Source of the DNA: Erythrobacter sp. YT30
GTDB taxonomy: Bacteria; Pseudomonadota; Alphaproteobacteria; Sphingomonadales; Sphingomonadaceae
Direction of reading: 5' to 3'
NCBI RefSeq assembly: GCF_001542875.1
Contig: NZ_LMAF01000001.1
Span: 890,730-954,729 of the forward strand
DNA length: 64,000 nt
Shown: piece by piece, positions 15,256 to 24,139 of the stretch
Layout: each line of letters begins with the position of its first letter
How positions within the stretch are numbered: position 1 is the stretch's first letter
Notes under the pieces: model-generated
Seen by the model: only the letters and a program-made list of their open reading frames with translations
Database searches by the model: none
What the model was told of the DNA's origin: nothing
Position numbers and translations under genes: made by a program

Positions 15256-17325
15256 TTACTTTTCTGCGCCGGGTGGAAGGCTAGACCGCAGTTCCTCTAC
15301 CCATACATCAGCAACGCTATCCGATGGCGCCCGCCAATCGCCGCGCGGTGACAATGCGCCGTGAGAGGACACTTTTGGCCCATTTGGAAGCGCGCTGCGC
15401 TTGAACTGAGAAAATCCGAAAAAGCGCTTCAGGAATTTTTCAAGCCACCCGGCAATCTCTTCGAGATTGTATTGGTGTCGGCGCTCCTCCGGAAAGCCCG
15501 ACGGCCAAGCGCCCGCCGACGCATCCCGCCACGCGTGCCATGCTAGAAACGCTATTTTCGAAGGCTTCTGACCATATCGGATCGTGTGGTGCAGGAAGAA
15601 ATCGTTCAATTCATACGGGCCAATATGCGCCTCCGTATCCTGAATTGCCCCGTCCTTGTCCGCAGGCACGAGTTCGGGCGAAATTACAGTGTCATAGACG
15701 GCCATGAGCACCTTGCTGCATTCAGGCAGGAATTGCTCGGTTTCAACGGTCCAACGAATGAGATACCGGATCAGCGTCTTGGGAACGCCTGCATTGACGC
15801 CATAGTGGCTCATATGATCGCCCACGCCATAGGTACACCAGCCGAGCGCCAGTTCACTCAAATCGCCAGTGCCCACGACAAACCCTGCATGCTGGCCAGC
15901 AAGGCGGAATAGGTAATCTGTGCGAAGCCCGGCCTGCACATTCTCAAACGTCACATCATAAACCGGCTCACCCTGCGCAAACGGATGGCCCATGTCTGTG
16001 AGAAGCTGGTTGGCAGCGGGCTTAATGTCGATTTCTTCAGCCGTGATTCCGAACGCGTCCATAAGCTTCCACGCGTTCGATTTCGTGGCGTCCGAGGTTG
16101 CAAAGCCCGGCATCGTGTAGCCGCGAATGGTGGTGCGTGGCAGTCCCAGCCGATCGCAAGCCTTCGCCGCAACGATCAGAGCGTGCGTGCTATCGAGCCC
16201 GCCTGATATGCCGATGACGAGGCTCTTGGCCTTGGTAGCCTCAATCCGGCGCATGAGTGCATCGACCTGGATGTTGAAGGCTTCGTAGCAGTCTTCGTCC
16301 AACGTTTTCGCGTTGTTGGGTACGAACGGAAAGCGGCGTACAGGGCGGATGAGGCCAATGTCGGCAGTCTTCGCTGCGTGTTCGAACGGTATCTGCCTAA
16401 AGGTATCTTCGGGCCTACCAGCAGCTTCTGCAGCATCGCTCCATGTTTGATTGCGCATGCGCTCCGCCGCGATCCTATCGGTATCGACGTCGACAACGCA
16501 CAATTCAGGCTCAAGATCGAAGCGCTCGCTTTCCGCCAGCAATCCGCCCATTTCATAGATGACGCCTTGCCCATCCCATGCAAGCTCGGTGGTGCTTTCA
16601 CCGTGCCCGCTGGCCGAATAGACGTATGCGCAAATTGAGCGCGCGCTCATCGAGCGGCAGTGGAGGTGACGGTCATCCGCGCGGCCGATTGTGATGGGCG
16701 ATGCGGACAGGTTGCACAGGATATTCGCGCCGGCGAGTGCAGCCATGGTACCGGGAGGAATGGGCGCCCAGAAATCCTCACAAATCTCCACGCCAATGGT
16801 GAAGCCGGGCAGATTGTGCGCGGCGAAGACTAGATCGGTGCCGAAGGGAACTTCGAGATCGCCGACAGCGATCCAAGCATCTTTAATGCCGCGCCCATGC
16901 GAGAAATAGCGTTTCTCGTAAAATTCGCGGTAATTGGGCAGATAGCTTTTGGGGATAACACCCAGCAGCTCGCCGCGCGCAATCACCAGCGCGCAATTAT
17001 ACAGCTTCCCATTGCGGCGCAGCGGCGCTCCCAGCACCAGAACGGGCGTCAATGCCTCGCTCGCCTCAACAACTTCAGCGACGGCGCGCTCGACTCTGCC
17101 GATCAAAGCGTCCTGCAAATGGAGATCATCAATCGCATAGGCCGACAGCGTCAGCTCTGGATAGACTAGCAGATCGACATGCTGATCATGCGCCTTTTGC
17201 GCCTCCGCAATGACGCTAGAGGTGTTGAACGCCACATCCGCCGGACGCACGCACGGCGTCGACGTCGCCACACGGACAAGGCCATGGCGATGCAGATCGT
17301 AGAAAGGATGCGTGTTCTCGCTCAT
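15256..17325 (-). CDS. nadE: Glutamine-dependent NAD(+) synthase
   Basis: A 689-residue two-domain enzyme. The N-terminal nitrilase-type glutaminase has its triad E57, K126 and C182 (VEICEDFWAP); the C-terminal synthetase has the ATP loop SGGLDS (374-379). It converts nicotinate adenine dinucleotide to NAD using ammonia from glutamine, the last step of NAD synthesis. The length is typical of the long bacterial type. The start is ATG 17325; a start at 17346 is also open. Confidence 0.95.
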   Translation of the reverse strand: MSENTHPFYDLHRHGLVRVATSTPCVRPADVAFNTSSVIAEAQKAHDQHVDLLVYPELTLSAYAIDDLHLQDALIGRVERAVAEVVEASEALTPVLVLGAPLRRNGKLYNCALVIARGELLGVIPKSYLPNYREFYEKRYFSHGRGIKDAWIAVGDLEVPFGTDLVFAAHNLPGFTIGVEICEDFWAPIPPGTMAALAGANILCNLSASPITIGRADDRHLHCRSMSARSICAYVYSASGHGESTTELAWDGQGVIYEMGGLLAESERFDLEPELCVVDVDTDRIAAERMRNQTWSDAAEAAGRPEDTFRQIPFEHAAKTADIGLIRPVRRFPFVPNNAKTLDEDCYEAFNIQVDALMRRIEATKAKSLVIGISGGLDSTHALIVAAKACDRLGLPRTTIRGYTMPGFATSDATKSNAWKLMDAFGITAEEIDIKPAANQLLTDMGHPFAQGEPVYDVTFENVQAGLRTDYLFRLAGQHAGFVVGTGDLSELALGWCTYGVGDHMSHYGVNAGVPKTLIRYLIRWTVETEQFLPECSKVLMAVYDTVISPELVPADKDGAIQDTEAHIGPYELNDFFLHHTIRYGQKPSKIAFLAWHAWRDASAGAWPSGFPEERRHQYNLEEIAGWLEKFLKRFFGFSQFKRSALPNGPKVSSHGALSPRGDWRAPSDSVADVWVEELRSSLPPGAEK

Positions 17326-17441
17326 ATTTCCGCCCTTTAGCCGCAATTGGTTAAAGTGCCTAGCGATGGAAGGTTGGCATCCAAGAAAGGTCAGCTTTCG
17401 CGCTCAGATGCGATTGTTTGCCGCAATGCGCTTGCGCGAAT

Positions 17442-17479
17442 GATGCCAAGCCTCCACTTGGCTTTTCACGAAGGGCATC
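17442..17479 (+). promoter_or_regulatory. Nested hairpin upstream of yghU
   Basis: GATGCC (17442) pairs with GGCATC (17474) and, stacked inside, AAGCC (17448) pairs with GGCTT (17460) around a 7-base loop. It ends 35 bases before the ATG. It may be a structured leader; no known riboswitch was recognised. Confidence 0.35.
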
Positions 17480-17514
17480 AGGACAATTCCCCTTAGATTA
17501 AGGAGCACACCATC

Positions 17515-18372
17515 ATGGCCGATCCAACCTACACCCCGCCAGAAGTCTGGAGCGCAGACACAGTAAGCGGCGGCCGCTTTGCCTCGATCAATCGCCCTAC
17601 CGCTGGCGCGCGTGAGGAAAAGGAATTGCCCAAAGGGGACAACCCCTTTCAACTGCACTCGCTCGCCACCCCCAATGGCGTGAAGGCGACGATCATGCTC
17701 GAAGAACTCCTCGAAAAAGGTCATTCGGGCGCGGAATACGACGCTTTCACCGTGAACATCGGCGAAGGTGAGCAATTCACCAGCGGATTTGTCGGCATCA
17801 ATCCCAATTCCAAGATCCCCGCGCTGATCGACAATTCAGGCGACAAACCATTTCGAATCTTCGAATCAGGTGCAATTCTGGTGCATTTGGCGGAGAAATT
17901 CGGAGAATTCCTGCCCACCGATCCCCCCGCACGTGCCGAGGTGCTGTCCTGGACATTCTGGCAAGTCGCAAGCGGGCCTTTCATCGGTGGCGGGTTCGGC
18001 CACTTTTATGCCTATGCGCCCGAAAAATACGAATATCCGATCAACCGCTACGCCATGGAAACCAAGCGGATATTCGACGTCGCAGACCAGCGTCTAGCGA
18101 AAAGCCGATACCTCGCCGGCGATGAGTACACCATCGCCGATATTGCCAATTTCCCGTGGCTGGCCCCGTTCGTTTTCGGCCAAATCTACAACGAGGCGAA
18201 GACATTCCTCTCGATCGATGAATACACAAACGTCGCGCGCTGGGTTCACGAAATCGCTTCACGTCCGGCTGTGAAGCGCGGGCGGATCGTCAACAAGACA
18301 TGGGGCGATGAAGATGCACAATTACGGACACGCCACTCTGCTGCCGATTTCGAAGGCAAGAAACTGGATTGA
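17515..18372 (+). CDS. yghU: Glutathione S-transferase YghU type
   Basis: A 285-residue protein matching the nu-class/YghU group: a long N-terminal extension (TYTPPEVWSADTVSGGRFASINRPTAG), then a thioredoxin fold (QLHSLATPNGVKATIMLEEL, NPNSKIPALID) and a helical domain with DEYTIADIANFPWL. YghU homologues have disulfide-bond reductase and peroxidase activity with two glutathiones. A clear AAGGAG site precedes the ATG. A terminator follows directly, so the gene is probably monocistronic. Confidence 0.93.
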   Translation: MADPTYTPPEVWSADTVSGGRFASINRPTAGAREEKELPKGDNPFQLHSLATPNGVKATIMLEELLEKGHSGAEYDAFTVNIGEGEQFTSGFVGINPNSKIPALIDNSGDKPFRIFESGAILVHLAEKFGEFLPTDPPARAEVLSWTFWQVASGPFIGGGFGHFYAYAPEKYEYPINRYAMETKRIFDVADQRLAKSRYLAGDEYTIADIANFPWLAPFVFGQIYNEAKTFLSIDEYTNVARWVHEIASRPAVKRGRIVNKTWGDEDAQLRTRHSAADFEGKKLD

Positions 18373-18378
18373 TCTGGG

Positions 18379-18404
18379 AACCTCACCAGCTTTGGTGAGG
18401 TTTT
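18379..18404 (+). terminator. Terminator after yghU
   Basis: A 10-bp perfect stem AACCTCACCA with its partner TGGTGAGGTT around a 4-base loop, running into a T tract. Confidence 0.85.
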
Positions 18405-18407
18405 CCC

Positions 18408-18435
18408 TTCACATCTGAAAATGGCGCGTTATATC
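18408..18435 (+). promoter_or_regulatory. Likely promoter of tRNA-Gln
   Basis: TTCACA, a 16-base spacer, then TATATC, 13 bases before the tRNA. The GCGC surroundings resemble the rpmF promoter in this window. Confidence 0.45.
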
Positions 18436-18448
18436 GCGCGTCTCCTGC

Positions 18449-18523
18449 TGGGGTGTAGCCAAGTGGTAAGGCACCGGTTTTTGGTACCGGCATTCGCAGG
18501 TTCGATCCCTGCCACCCCAGCCA
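18449..18523 (+). tRNA. tRNA-Gln (anticodon UUG)
   Basis: Complete cloverleaf: acceptor TGGGGTG pairs with CACCCCA, anticodon stem CCGGT/ACCGG around loop TTTTGGT (anticodon TTG), and a T arm with GTTCGAT. The 3' CCA is encoded. Confidence 0.97.
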
Positions 18524-18524
18524 A

Positions 18525-18746
<222 letters not shown>

Positions 18747-19508
18747 TTAGGGTTTGCCCGACATTGCGATGCACTGTCCCGTGATCCATTCGGATGCGGG
18801 GGCGACGAGATACAGCACCAGCCCGGCAATATCTCTCGGCGTGCCGAGCCTTCCTGCGGGCAATTGCAATTGTTCAAGCAACGGGCCGAAATCCTCATCC
18901 GACATATTGAGCGCTTTTTTCACGGTATCGGTCGGCACAAATCCAGGCATGATCGCATTCACCCGCGTCTTTGGCCCCAGCTCCATTGAAAGCGTCTTCG
19001 TCATCATGTTCACACCTGCCTTCGCGGCGGAATAGTGCGCACTACCCGGGAAAGGCTCGAGCCCGGCCAATGACGAGATGTTTACCATCGCGCTCCCCTC
19101 TCCCAAATGCGGAACTGCGGCCTGCACGCTATAGAAGACCGAGGAAAGATTGACCGCCAGCGTCTTGTCCCATTCGGCAGTGTCCAGTTCGGCGAGCGGA
19201 GCGGAAACCAGCGATCCCCCCGCATTGTTGACCCAGATATCGAGCCGTCCAAATTCATCGATTGCGCGCTGTGCGAGCGCCATCATAGCATCCCGGCTCG
19301 AAACATCAGTAGGCTGGGTGATCGCGCGCGACTGGTTCTTCGCGTCGTTGATGGTTTTTGCCGTATGCTCGATCTGATCTGCAGATCGCGCCGCGCACAC
19401 TACATTCGCGCCCGCCTCTGCCAGCAAGGTTGCAATCCCTTCGCCAATCCCGCGGCCTGCCCCGGTGACAACGGCTGTCTTGCCTGTGAGGTCGAAGAGT
19501 TCCTGCAT
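18747..19508 (-). CDS. Short-chain dehydrogenase/reductase
   Basis: A 253-residue classical SDR: TGAGRGIG cofactor loop (residues about 12-19), NNAGG, catalytic Ser in NISSLAG, and the YSAAK active-site Tyr-Lys. A final segment (SEWITGQCIAMSGK) closes the family fold. NAD(P)-dependent; the substrate cannot be read. I use ATG 19508 (MQELFDLTGK). It lies upstream of the DUF5522 gene on the same strand. Confidence 0.9.
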   Translation of the reverse strand: MQELFDLTGKTAVVTGAGRGIGEGIATLLAEAGANVVCAARSADQIEHTAKTINDAKNQSRAITQPTDVSSRDAMMALAQRAIDEFGRLDIWVNNAGGSLVSAPLAELDTAEWDKTLAVNLSSVFYSVQAAVPHLGEGSAMVNISSLAGLEPFPGSAHYSAAKAGVNMMTKTLSMELGPKTRVNAIMPGFVPTDTVKKALNMSDEDFGPLLEQLQLPAGRLGTPRDIAGLVLYLVAPASEWITGQCIAMSGKP

Positions 19509-19576
19509 TCTGCCTGCTCCCATGTCTGGTTTTGCAAGAGAGAATGGAGCAGGGCCATGAAGGCGTCCACTAACCC

Positions 19577-20530
19577 TTATGGGGTTCGCAGCACCTTTGA
19601 CGCGAGCGCTTGGCCGGAAAGAAACGCCCCTTCAACGCGAGGTGAGTGAAGATAGTCGCCTGCAATGCCGATCTTGGCCTCGGCATCGTAATGTGCGGAT
19701 TCTCCGTTAAGAGATGCTGGCATGGCATACAGCCAGCGATGCGCGGCGCTGTGGATGGGTACACTGCGTTCGATGCCCATTTGATCGAAGAAAACCTCGA
19801 CCAAATGCGATGCCGCTTCCTCCTGGGGCATATCGATGATCTCGCGCGATTTCTGGGGGCTCGCATGCAGCACCCATGTTTCGCTGCCCGTGCGATGAGG
19901 TTTAGCCGAATTGCGCGCGGCCCAGCTGATCGGCGCATCGGGCATCCGCACCGTGTCAGCGTCCAGCCCGATTTTCTGCGCAAAAGCAGCCATCACAGCC
20001 CAGCACGGCTCTGAAGTAACGGAGCCAGCAATCGCCCCAAAATCTGGCGAGCAAGGCTCTAGCAGCTCGCTCGCCTGCTCAGCTGGGACGCATACAAGCA
20101 GAATATCTGCCTCAAAACTGTCCGTGCCCGCATCCACGAACCATCCTGTTGTTCGCGTCAAGGCCTCAGCGCGCACGCCCCAGCGGACATCGAGATCTTG
20201 TGCCATGGCGCGGATAGGGCCGTTCATTCCGGGAACCCCAACCCATGCAGCATCGCCGTCCGCTTTCTCAGCTGCAGTCCAACGTTCGACGACGCCTTGT
20301 TCTTGCCACTCGGCTATTCGCCTCTGGAAAGCAGGATCACGCGCGGTGAAGTATTGCGCGCCATGATCAAAACTCACTGTTTCGCCAGCAATTTCTGCTC
20401 GCCGTGCAGCCATGCGTCCACCCGGGCCGCGTCCTTTATCAAGGATTGTTACTGAATGCCCCGCCCGCGCCAACTCGCCCGCGCAAGTAAGGCCTGCCAT
20501 TCCGGCGCCGATGACGATGATTTCGCTCAT
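19577..20530 (-). CDS. FAD-dependent oxidoreductase, renalase-like
   Basis: A 317-residue flavoprotein starting with a Rossmann IVIGAGMAGLTCAGELARAG (residues 4-23) and the FAD contact DKGRGPGGRMAARR. A C-terminal GIAGDYLHSPRVEGAFLSG matches the second FAD motif. The fold is that of the small renalase/amine-oxidase branch. The substrate is unknown. It begins 31 bases downstream of egtD on the same strand, so it could be co-transcribed with the ergothioneine genes. Confidence 0.88.
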   Translation of the reverse strand: MSEIIVIGAGMAGLTCAGELARAGHSVTILDKGRGPGGRMAARRAEIAGETVSFDHGAQYFTARDPAFQRRIAEWQEQGVVERWTAAEKADGDAAWVGVPGMNGPIRAMAQDLDVRWGVRAEALTRTTGWFVDAGTDSFEADILLVCVPAEQASELLEPCSPDFGAIAGSVTSEPCWAVMAAFAQKIGLDADTVRMPDAPISWAARNSAKPHRTGSETWVLHASPQKSREIIDMPQEEAASHLVEVFFDQMGIERSVPIHSAAHRWLYAMPASLNGESAHYDAEAKIGIAGDYLHSPRVEGAFLSGQALASKVLRTP

Positions 20531-20561
20531 GTCCGCTCACCTAAGACGCTTAGGGCTTGCG

Positions 20562-21548
20562 TCAAGGCGCGCTGCGATTGGGCCGCGCCTCGGCAAGGAT
20601 CAGTGAAAAGCGCTTCTTGCTATCGAGCCAGCGCTTCTGCGGCTCCCATCCCCCAGCAAGCAGCAGCATATTGCCAGTTCGGCGATTGAATTTGTGGCTG
20701 TTTTCGGTGTGGATCGTCTCGCCTTTGCGCATCGCAAACCTCTCACCCGATACGGCGAAAGCGATGTCTGATAACGCGACCAGGTGCATCTCGATGCGCG
20801 CAAAATCATCATTCCAGCGCGCCTCATGGCGAAGCTTGTCCGCCGGGATATCGCCATCCAATTCGCGGTTGATGCGGGCGATGAGATTGGTGTTGAAATC
20901 GGCTGTCACACCAGCCGCATCGTCATATGCCGCGACCAGCATATCTTCATCCTTGATCAGGTCCATCCCGATCAGAAGCTGCGCGCCCGTCCCCAGTGTT
21001 TCACGCATGGATCGCAGCAGATCCACAGCCGTGCGCGCCACCATATTGCCTATGGTGGAGCCAGGGAAAAAGCCGAGCTTTGGCAAGTCGGCGACCGCTT
21101 TTGGGAGCTCGACCTGCCGCATAAAATCAGCTTCGACAGGATGCACCGGAAGGCGGGGAAACTTGGCAGACAGGTCTTTCGCCGCAGCGCGCAGAAAATC
21201 GCCCGATATATCGAGCGGAACGTAAGCGGCAGGATCAATCGCCTTCAGCAAAAGCGGCGTCTTAACAGAGGAGCCTGAGCCAAATTCAACCACGGCGCGG
21301 TTTCGGCCAATCAGATCGGCGAACTCATCGCCGTGCTGCGTCAAAATCTCTGTTTCAGCACGGGTCGGGTAGTATTCTGGAAGCTGCGTGATATCCTCGA
21401 ACAGCTGCGATCCCGCATCATCATAAAGCCAGCGCGCAGGGATTGCCTTTTGCGTTTGCGACAGCCCTTTCAAGACGTCGGCACGAAACGCGTTGGCGAC
21501 GCCTGCATTATCGCGATCCACCAGCATCAACCCATCTGATGTTGCCAT
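20562..21548 (-). CDS. egtD: L-histidine N-alpha-methyltransferase
   Basis: A 328-residue enzyme of the EgtD family (Methyltransf_33). It contains the N-terminal YDDAGSQLFEDITQLPEYYPTR signature, EFGSGSSVKT for SAM and FPGSTIGN. EgtD trimethylates histidine to hercynine, the first step of ergothioneine synthesis. The ATG at 21548 follows the egtB stop by 4 bases, so the two form an operon read egtB then egtD. An in-frame start at 21653 lies inside egtB and is not used. Confidence 0.93.
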   Translation of the reverse strand: MATSDGLMLVDRDNAGVANAFRADVLKGLSQTQKAIPARWLYDDAGSQLFEDITQLPEYYPTRAETEILTQHGDEFADLIGRNRAVVEFGSGSSVKTPLLLKAIDPAAYVPLDISGDFLRAAAKDLSAKFPRLPVHPVEADFMRQVELPKAVADLPKLGFFPGSTIGNMVARTAVDLLRSMRETLGTGAQLLIGMDLIKDEDMLVAAYDDAAGVTADFNTNLIARINRELDGDIPADKLRHEARWNDDFARIEMHLVALSDIAFAVSGERFAMRKGETIHTENSHKFNRRTGNMLLLAGGWEPQKRWLDSKKRFSLILAEARPNRSAP

Positions 21549-21552
21549 TGCC

Positions 21553-22887
21553 CTAAATGTCCTTTGCGAGCCGCAGCCCGGTGAATTGCCAGCGCTGATG
21601 CGGGTAGAAGAAGTTGCGGTAGGATGCTCGCGAATGCCCACGAACGGTCGCACAGCTGGCGCCCTTCAGGACGCACTGCCCGCTCATGAATTTGCCATTG
21701 TATTCGCCAACGGCGCCCGATGCGGGCTTGAAGCCGGGATAAGGCAGATAAGCTGAGCGGGTGAATTGCCAGCAATCGCCAAACAGGCTTTCTCCACCGC
21801 CGGGCATGGGAGCATAAGCTCCGTCCAATTGATTGCCGCCGGAAGGGTTATGCGCTGCAGGTCCTTCTTCCTGCCCCCGCGCAATGGCTTCCCATTCGAA
21901 TTCGGTCGGCAGCCGCATTCCCGCCCAGGTCGCGAAAGCATCCGCTTCGAAATGAGAGATGTGCGTGACCGGCGCGTCCGGATCGCGCTCCTGCCATCCT
22001 TGATGGGTGAAGTAGGCATCACCACGCCAATAGAGCGGTGCGGTGATGTCATTTTCTTTCACCCAAGCCCAGCCATCGGACAGCCACAGCGAAGCGGTGT
22101 CATACCCGCCATCAGCGATGAACTGCGTCCATTGATCATTGGTCACCAATCGCCGCGACAAAGCAAACGGTTCGAGCAAAACCCGGTGGCGCGGCCCTTC
22201 ATTGTCGAAGGCAAAACCTTCGCCATCAGTGCCAATCAGCGCGATCCCACCCGGATGCTCATACCAGCCCACACCGCCTTTTCCCGCCGACATGGCTGGT
22301 TCCGGCGCGCCGTCCCAAATTGCGGGCCCGGTTGGGTTCTGGAAAAAGCCATGTTTGATATCAGTCAGCAGCAATTCGATATGCTGCTGCTCATGTGCGA
22401 TACCGAGTTCGATAAGCTGTGCGCGCTCAGGGTCTTCCAACAATGGTACCATGGCCTCATCGACGGCGCCGCGCCATTCGAGGATTTCGCTGAGCGACGG
22501 ACGTGACAACATGCCACGCTTGTCTCGCGCTATGCGTGCGCCTTCAGCCTCGTAATAGGAATTGAAGAGGAACGGGTAATGCTCACTAAACAGGTCATAC
22601 CCTTGCGCATATTCACGCAGGAGGAAAGTCTCCCAGAACCATGTCGTGTGCGCGAGATGCCATTTGGCAGGAGAAGCGTCTTCCATTGATTGCAGACACG
22701 CATCGGCATCGCTCAATGGCTCAACCAGTGCCTCGGTTAAAGCGCGCGTTGCGGCGAAGCGATCTTTCAGAACCGCCGCCTGATCCGCCCCATCTGCATC
22801 TTGCGGCCTTTGAAGGCCCACAGGCTCCTCCTGTTGCGCGCGGCTGCTCCCGATGGAAACGCATAACCGTACGTTGGCAGCAGCCAT
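21553..22887 (-). CDS. egtB: Ergothioneine biosynthesis protein EgtB
   Basis: A 444-residue sulfoxide synthase: an N-terminal DinB-like helical domain with the iron site AHEQQHIELL (H-x3-H-x-E) and a C-terminal formylglycine-enzyme-like domain (RLPTEFEWEAIARG, then GNQLDGAYAPMPGG). It joins hercynine to a thiol in an oxygen-dependent reaction. No egtC or egtE gene is adjacent; many proteobacteria have only egtB and egtD together. Start ATG 22887 is preferred to a TTG at 22905. Confidence 0.93.
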   Translation of the reverse strand: MAAANVRLCVSIGSSRAQQEEPVGLQRPQDADGADQAAVLKDRFAATRALTEALVEPLSDADACLQSMEDASPAKWHLAHTTWFWETFLLREYAQGYDLFSEHYPFLFNSYYEAEGARIARDKRGMLSRPSLSEILEWRGAVDEAMVPLLEDPERAQLIELGIAHEQQHIELLLTDIKHGFFQNPTGPAIWDGAPEPAMSAGKGGVGWYEHPGGIALIGTDGEGFAFDNEGPRHRVLLEPFALSRRLVTNDQWTQFIADGGYDTASLWLSDGWAWVKENDITAPLYWRGDAYFTHQGWQERDPDAPVTHISHFEADAFATWAGMRLPTEFEWEAIARGQEEGPAAHNPSGGNQLDGAYAPMPGGGESLFGDCWQFTRSAYLPYPGFKPASGAVGEYNGKFMSGQCVLKGASCATVRGHSRASYRNFFYPHQRWQFTGLRLAKDI

Positions 22888-22948
22888 GCCGGAACTTGCG
22901 AGCAATTGAAAGGGCTTAGGTCGCGACTTCGCGTCGCTTCACCGGGCT

Positions 22949-24019
22949 TCAAGCCGCCATGCAAACCTTGTTACGGCCCGTTTTCTTCGCGTCATACAAG
23001 GCAGTATCCGCTCGCGCGAAAAGCGTGAGCGATGTGTCGCCTGCTTGCCAATCAGCATAACCAATGCTGATCGTCACTGAGGGCACTTCGCCAACCGAAC
23101 TACCTCGCGCAATCGCATCGCGCAGCCTTTCAGTCATCTTTCGAGCGAATTCTTGATTGGCGCCGGGAACGATCCAAACGAATTCCTCACCGCCAACACG
23201 TCCTACCAGATCACCTTCTCGCGCTTGCTGCAAAGCAATGCGGGCCACATTCTTGATGACCTTGTCGCCTTGCGGATGGCCGTGCGTGTCATTCACCAGT
23301 TTGAAGTGATCAATGTCGAACAGCACCAGAACAAGACTCCCTTCGCTGTGGCGCGCGTTCATGATCAAACGATCGAGTTCGGCCATGACCCGGCGCCGAT
23401 TGGCAAGTCCCGTCAAAGGATCGGTGTCGGCCAGATCGCGGGCGCGCCGTGCCTCCTGCACCGCAATTTGCCGTGAGAATTCAAGCTCGCGCTCGCGTTC
23501 TTTTTCGTCGGTTACATCGCGCAAGACAGCAACCACGCGGCTTACCTCTCCGCTATCCCCGCGCAAATTGCATGCCTCAACGCTGACGGTTCGCGGATCG
23601 CTACTGGCGCCATTAATCTCAAAGGACATCGCGAACGGCCCCTGCACGCTCGCGCGCTTTGTAACGTTGCCGATGAGATCGACATCGTTTGCATAGAGAA
23701 GCGTTTCAGCATCGCCTTCGACAAACGGTTCATCGTGCTGAACCCCGAACATCCGCCGCATTCCGAGCGACCACTGCTGCGCTCCGGTGGAAGGATCGTA
23801 TTGCCATATGCCCAGCCCTGCCATCTTCTCTGCCATGCCGATTGTGCGCAAAAGGTCGCTCATCCGGCGGGCGCGTTCGCGAGCAATTCGGGCAATGATC
23901 TGAGTTTCGCGGCGGGCTCTGAGCACCGACACACATGCGACCGTTGCAATCAAGCCGAGCGCTATCGCTGCTGCGAACAGCGCCGCAGAGCCGGAATTGG
24001 AGGCAGCAAGGTACTCCAT
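22949..24019 (-). CDS. Membrane-anchored diguanylate cyclase with PAS-like domain
   Basis: A 356-residue protein: one membrane segment (about residues 12-33), a PAS-like domain (about 62-170, GLGIWQYD to VLRDVTDEKE), a short coiled coil and a GGDEF domain. The active site is GGEEF (276-280), and an RxxD inhibitory site (267-270) lies exactly five residues before it, so it should make cyclic di-GMP and be product-inhibited. The signal sensed is unknown. Its promoter region carries the GGGTA/TACCC element at 24063-24081. Confidence 0.9.
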   Translation of the reverse strand: MEYLAASNSGSAALFAAAIALGLIATVACVSVLRARRETQIIARIARERARRMSDLLRTIGMAEKMAGLGIWQYDPSTGAQQWSLGMRRMFGVQHDEPFVEGDAETLLYANDVDLIGNVTKRASVQGPFAMSFEINGASSDPRTVSVEACNLRGDSGEVSRVVAVLRDVTDEKERERELEFSRQIAVQEARRARDLADTDPLTGLANRRRVMAELDRLIMNARHSEGSLVLVLFDIDHFKLVNDTHGHPQGDKVIKNVARIALQQAREGDLVGRVGGEEFVWIVPGANQEFARKMTERLRDAIARGSSVGEVPSVTISIGYADWQAGDTSLTLFARADTALYDAKKTGRNKVCMAA

Positions 24020-24062
24020 CCGGGCCCGGATAAGGGCAAACCCTTGTTACGTTGCCCCGGTG

Positions 24063-24081
24063 TACCCTCGGGTAAATACCT
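24063..24081 (-). promoter_or_regulatory. GGGTA/TACCC triple half-site, copy 1
   Basis: On the minus strand AGGTA-N2-TACCC-N2-GGGTA, 44 bases before the diguanylate cyclase start. It closely matches the element at 53020-53038. CCCTCGG/CCGAGGG arms flank it and could also form a hairpin. Confidence 0.45.
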
Positions 24082-24139
24082 ATACGAACCGAGGGGCCGC
24101 GTGAACGGCACCTGTTAAGCCGCCGTCAGCAATTGGCGA

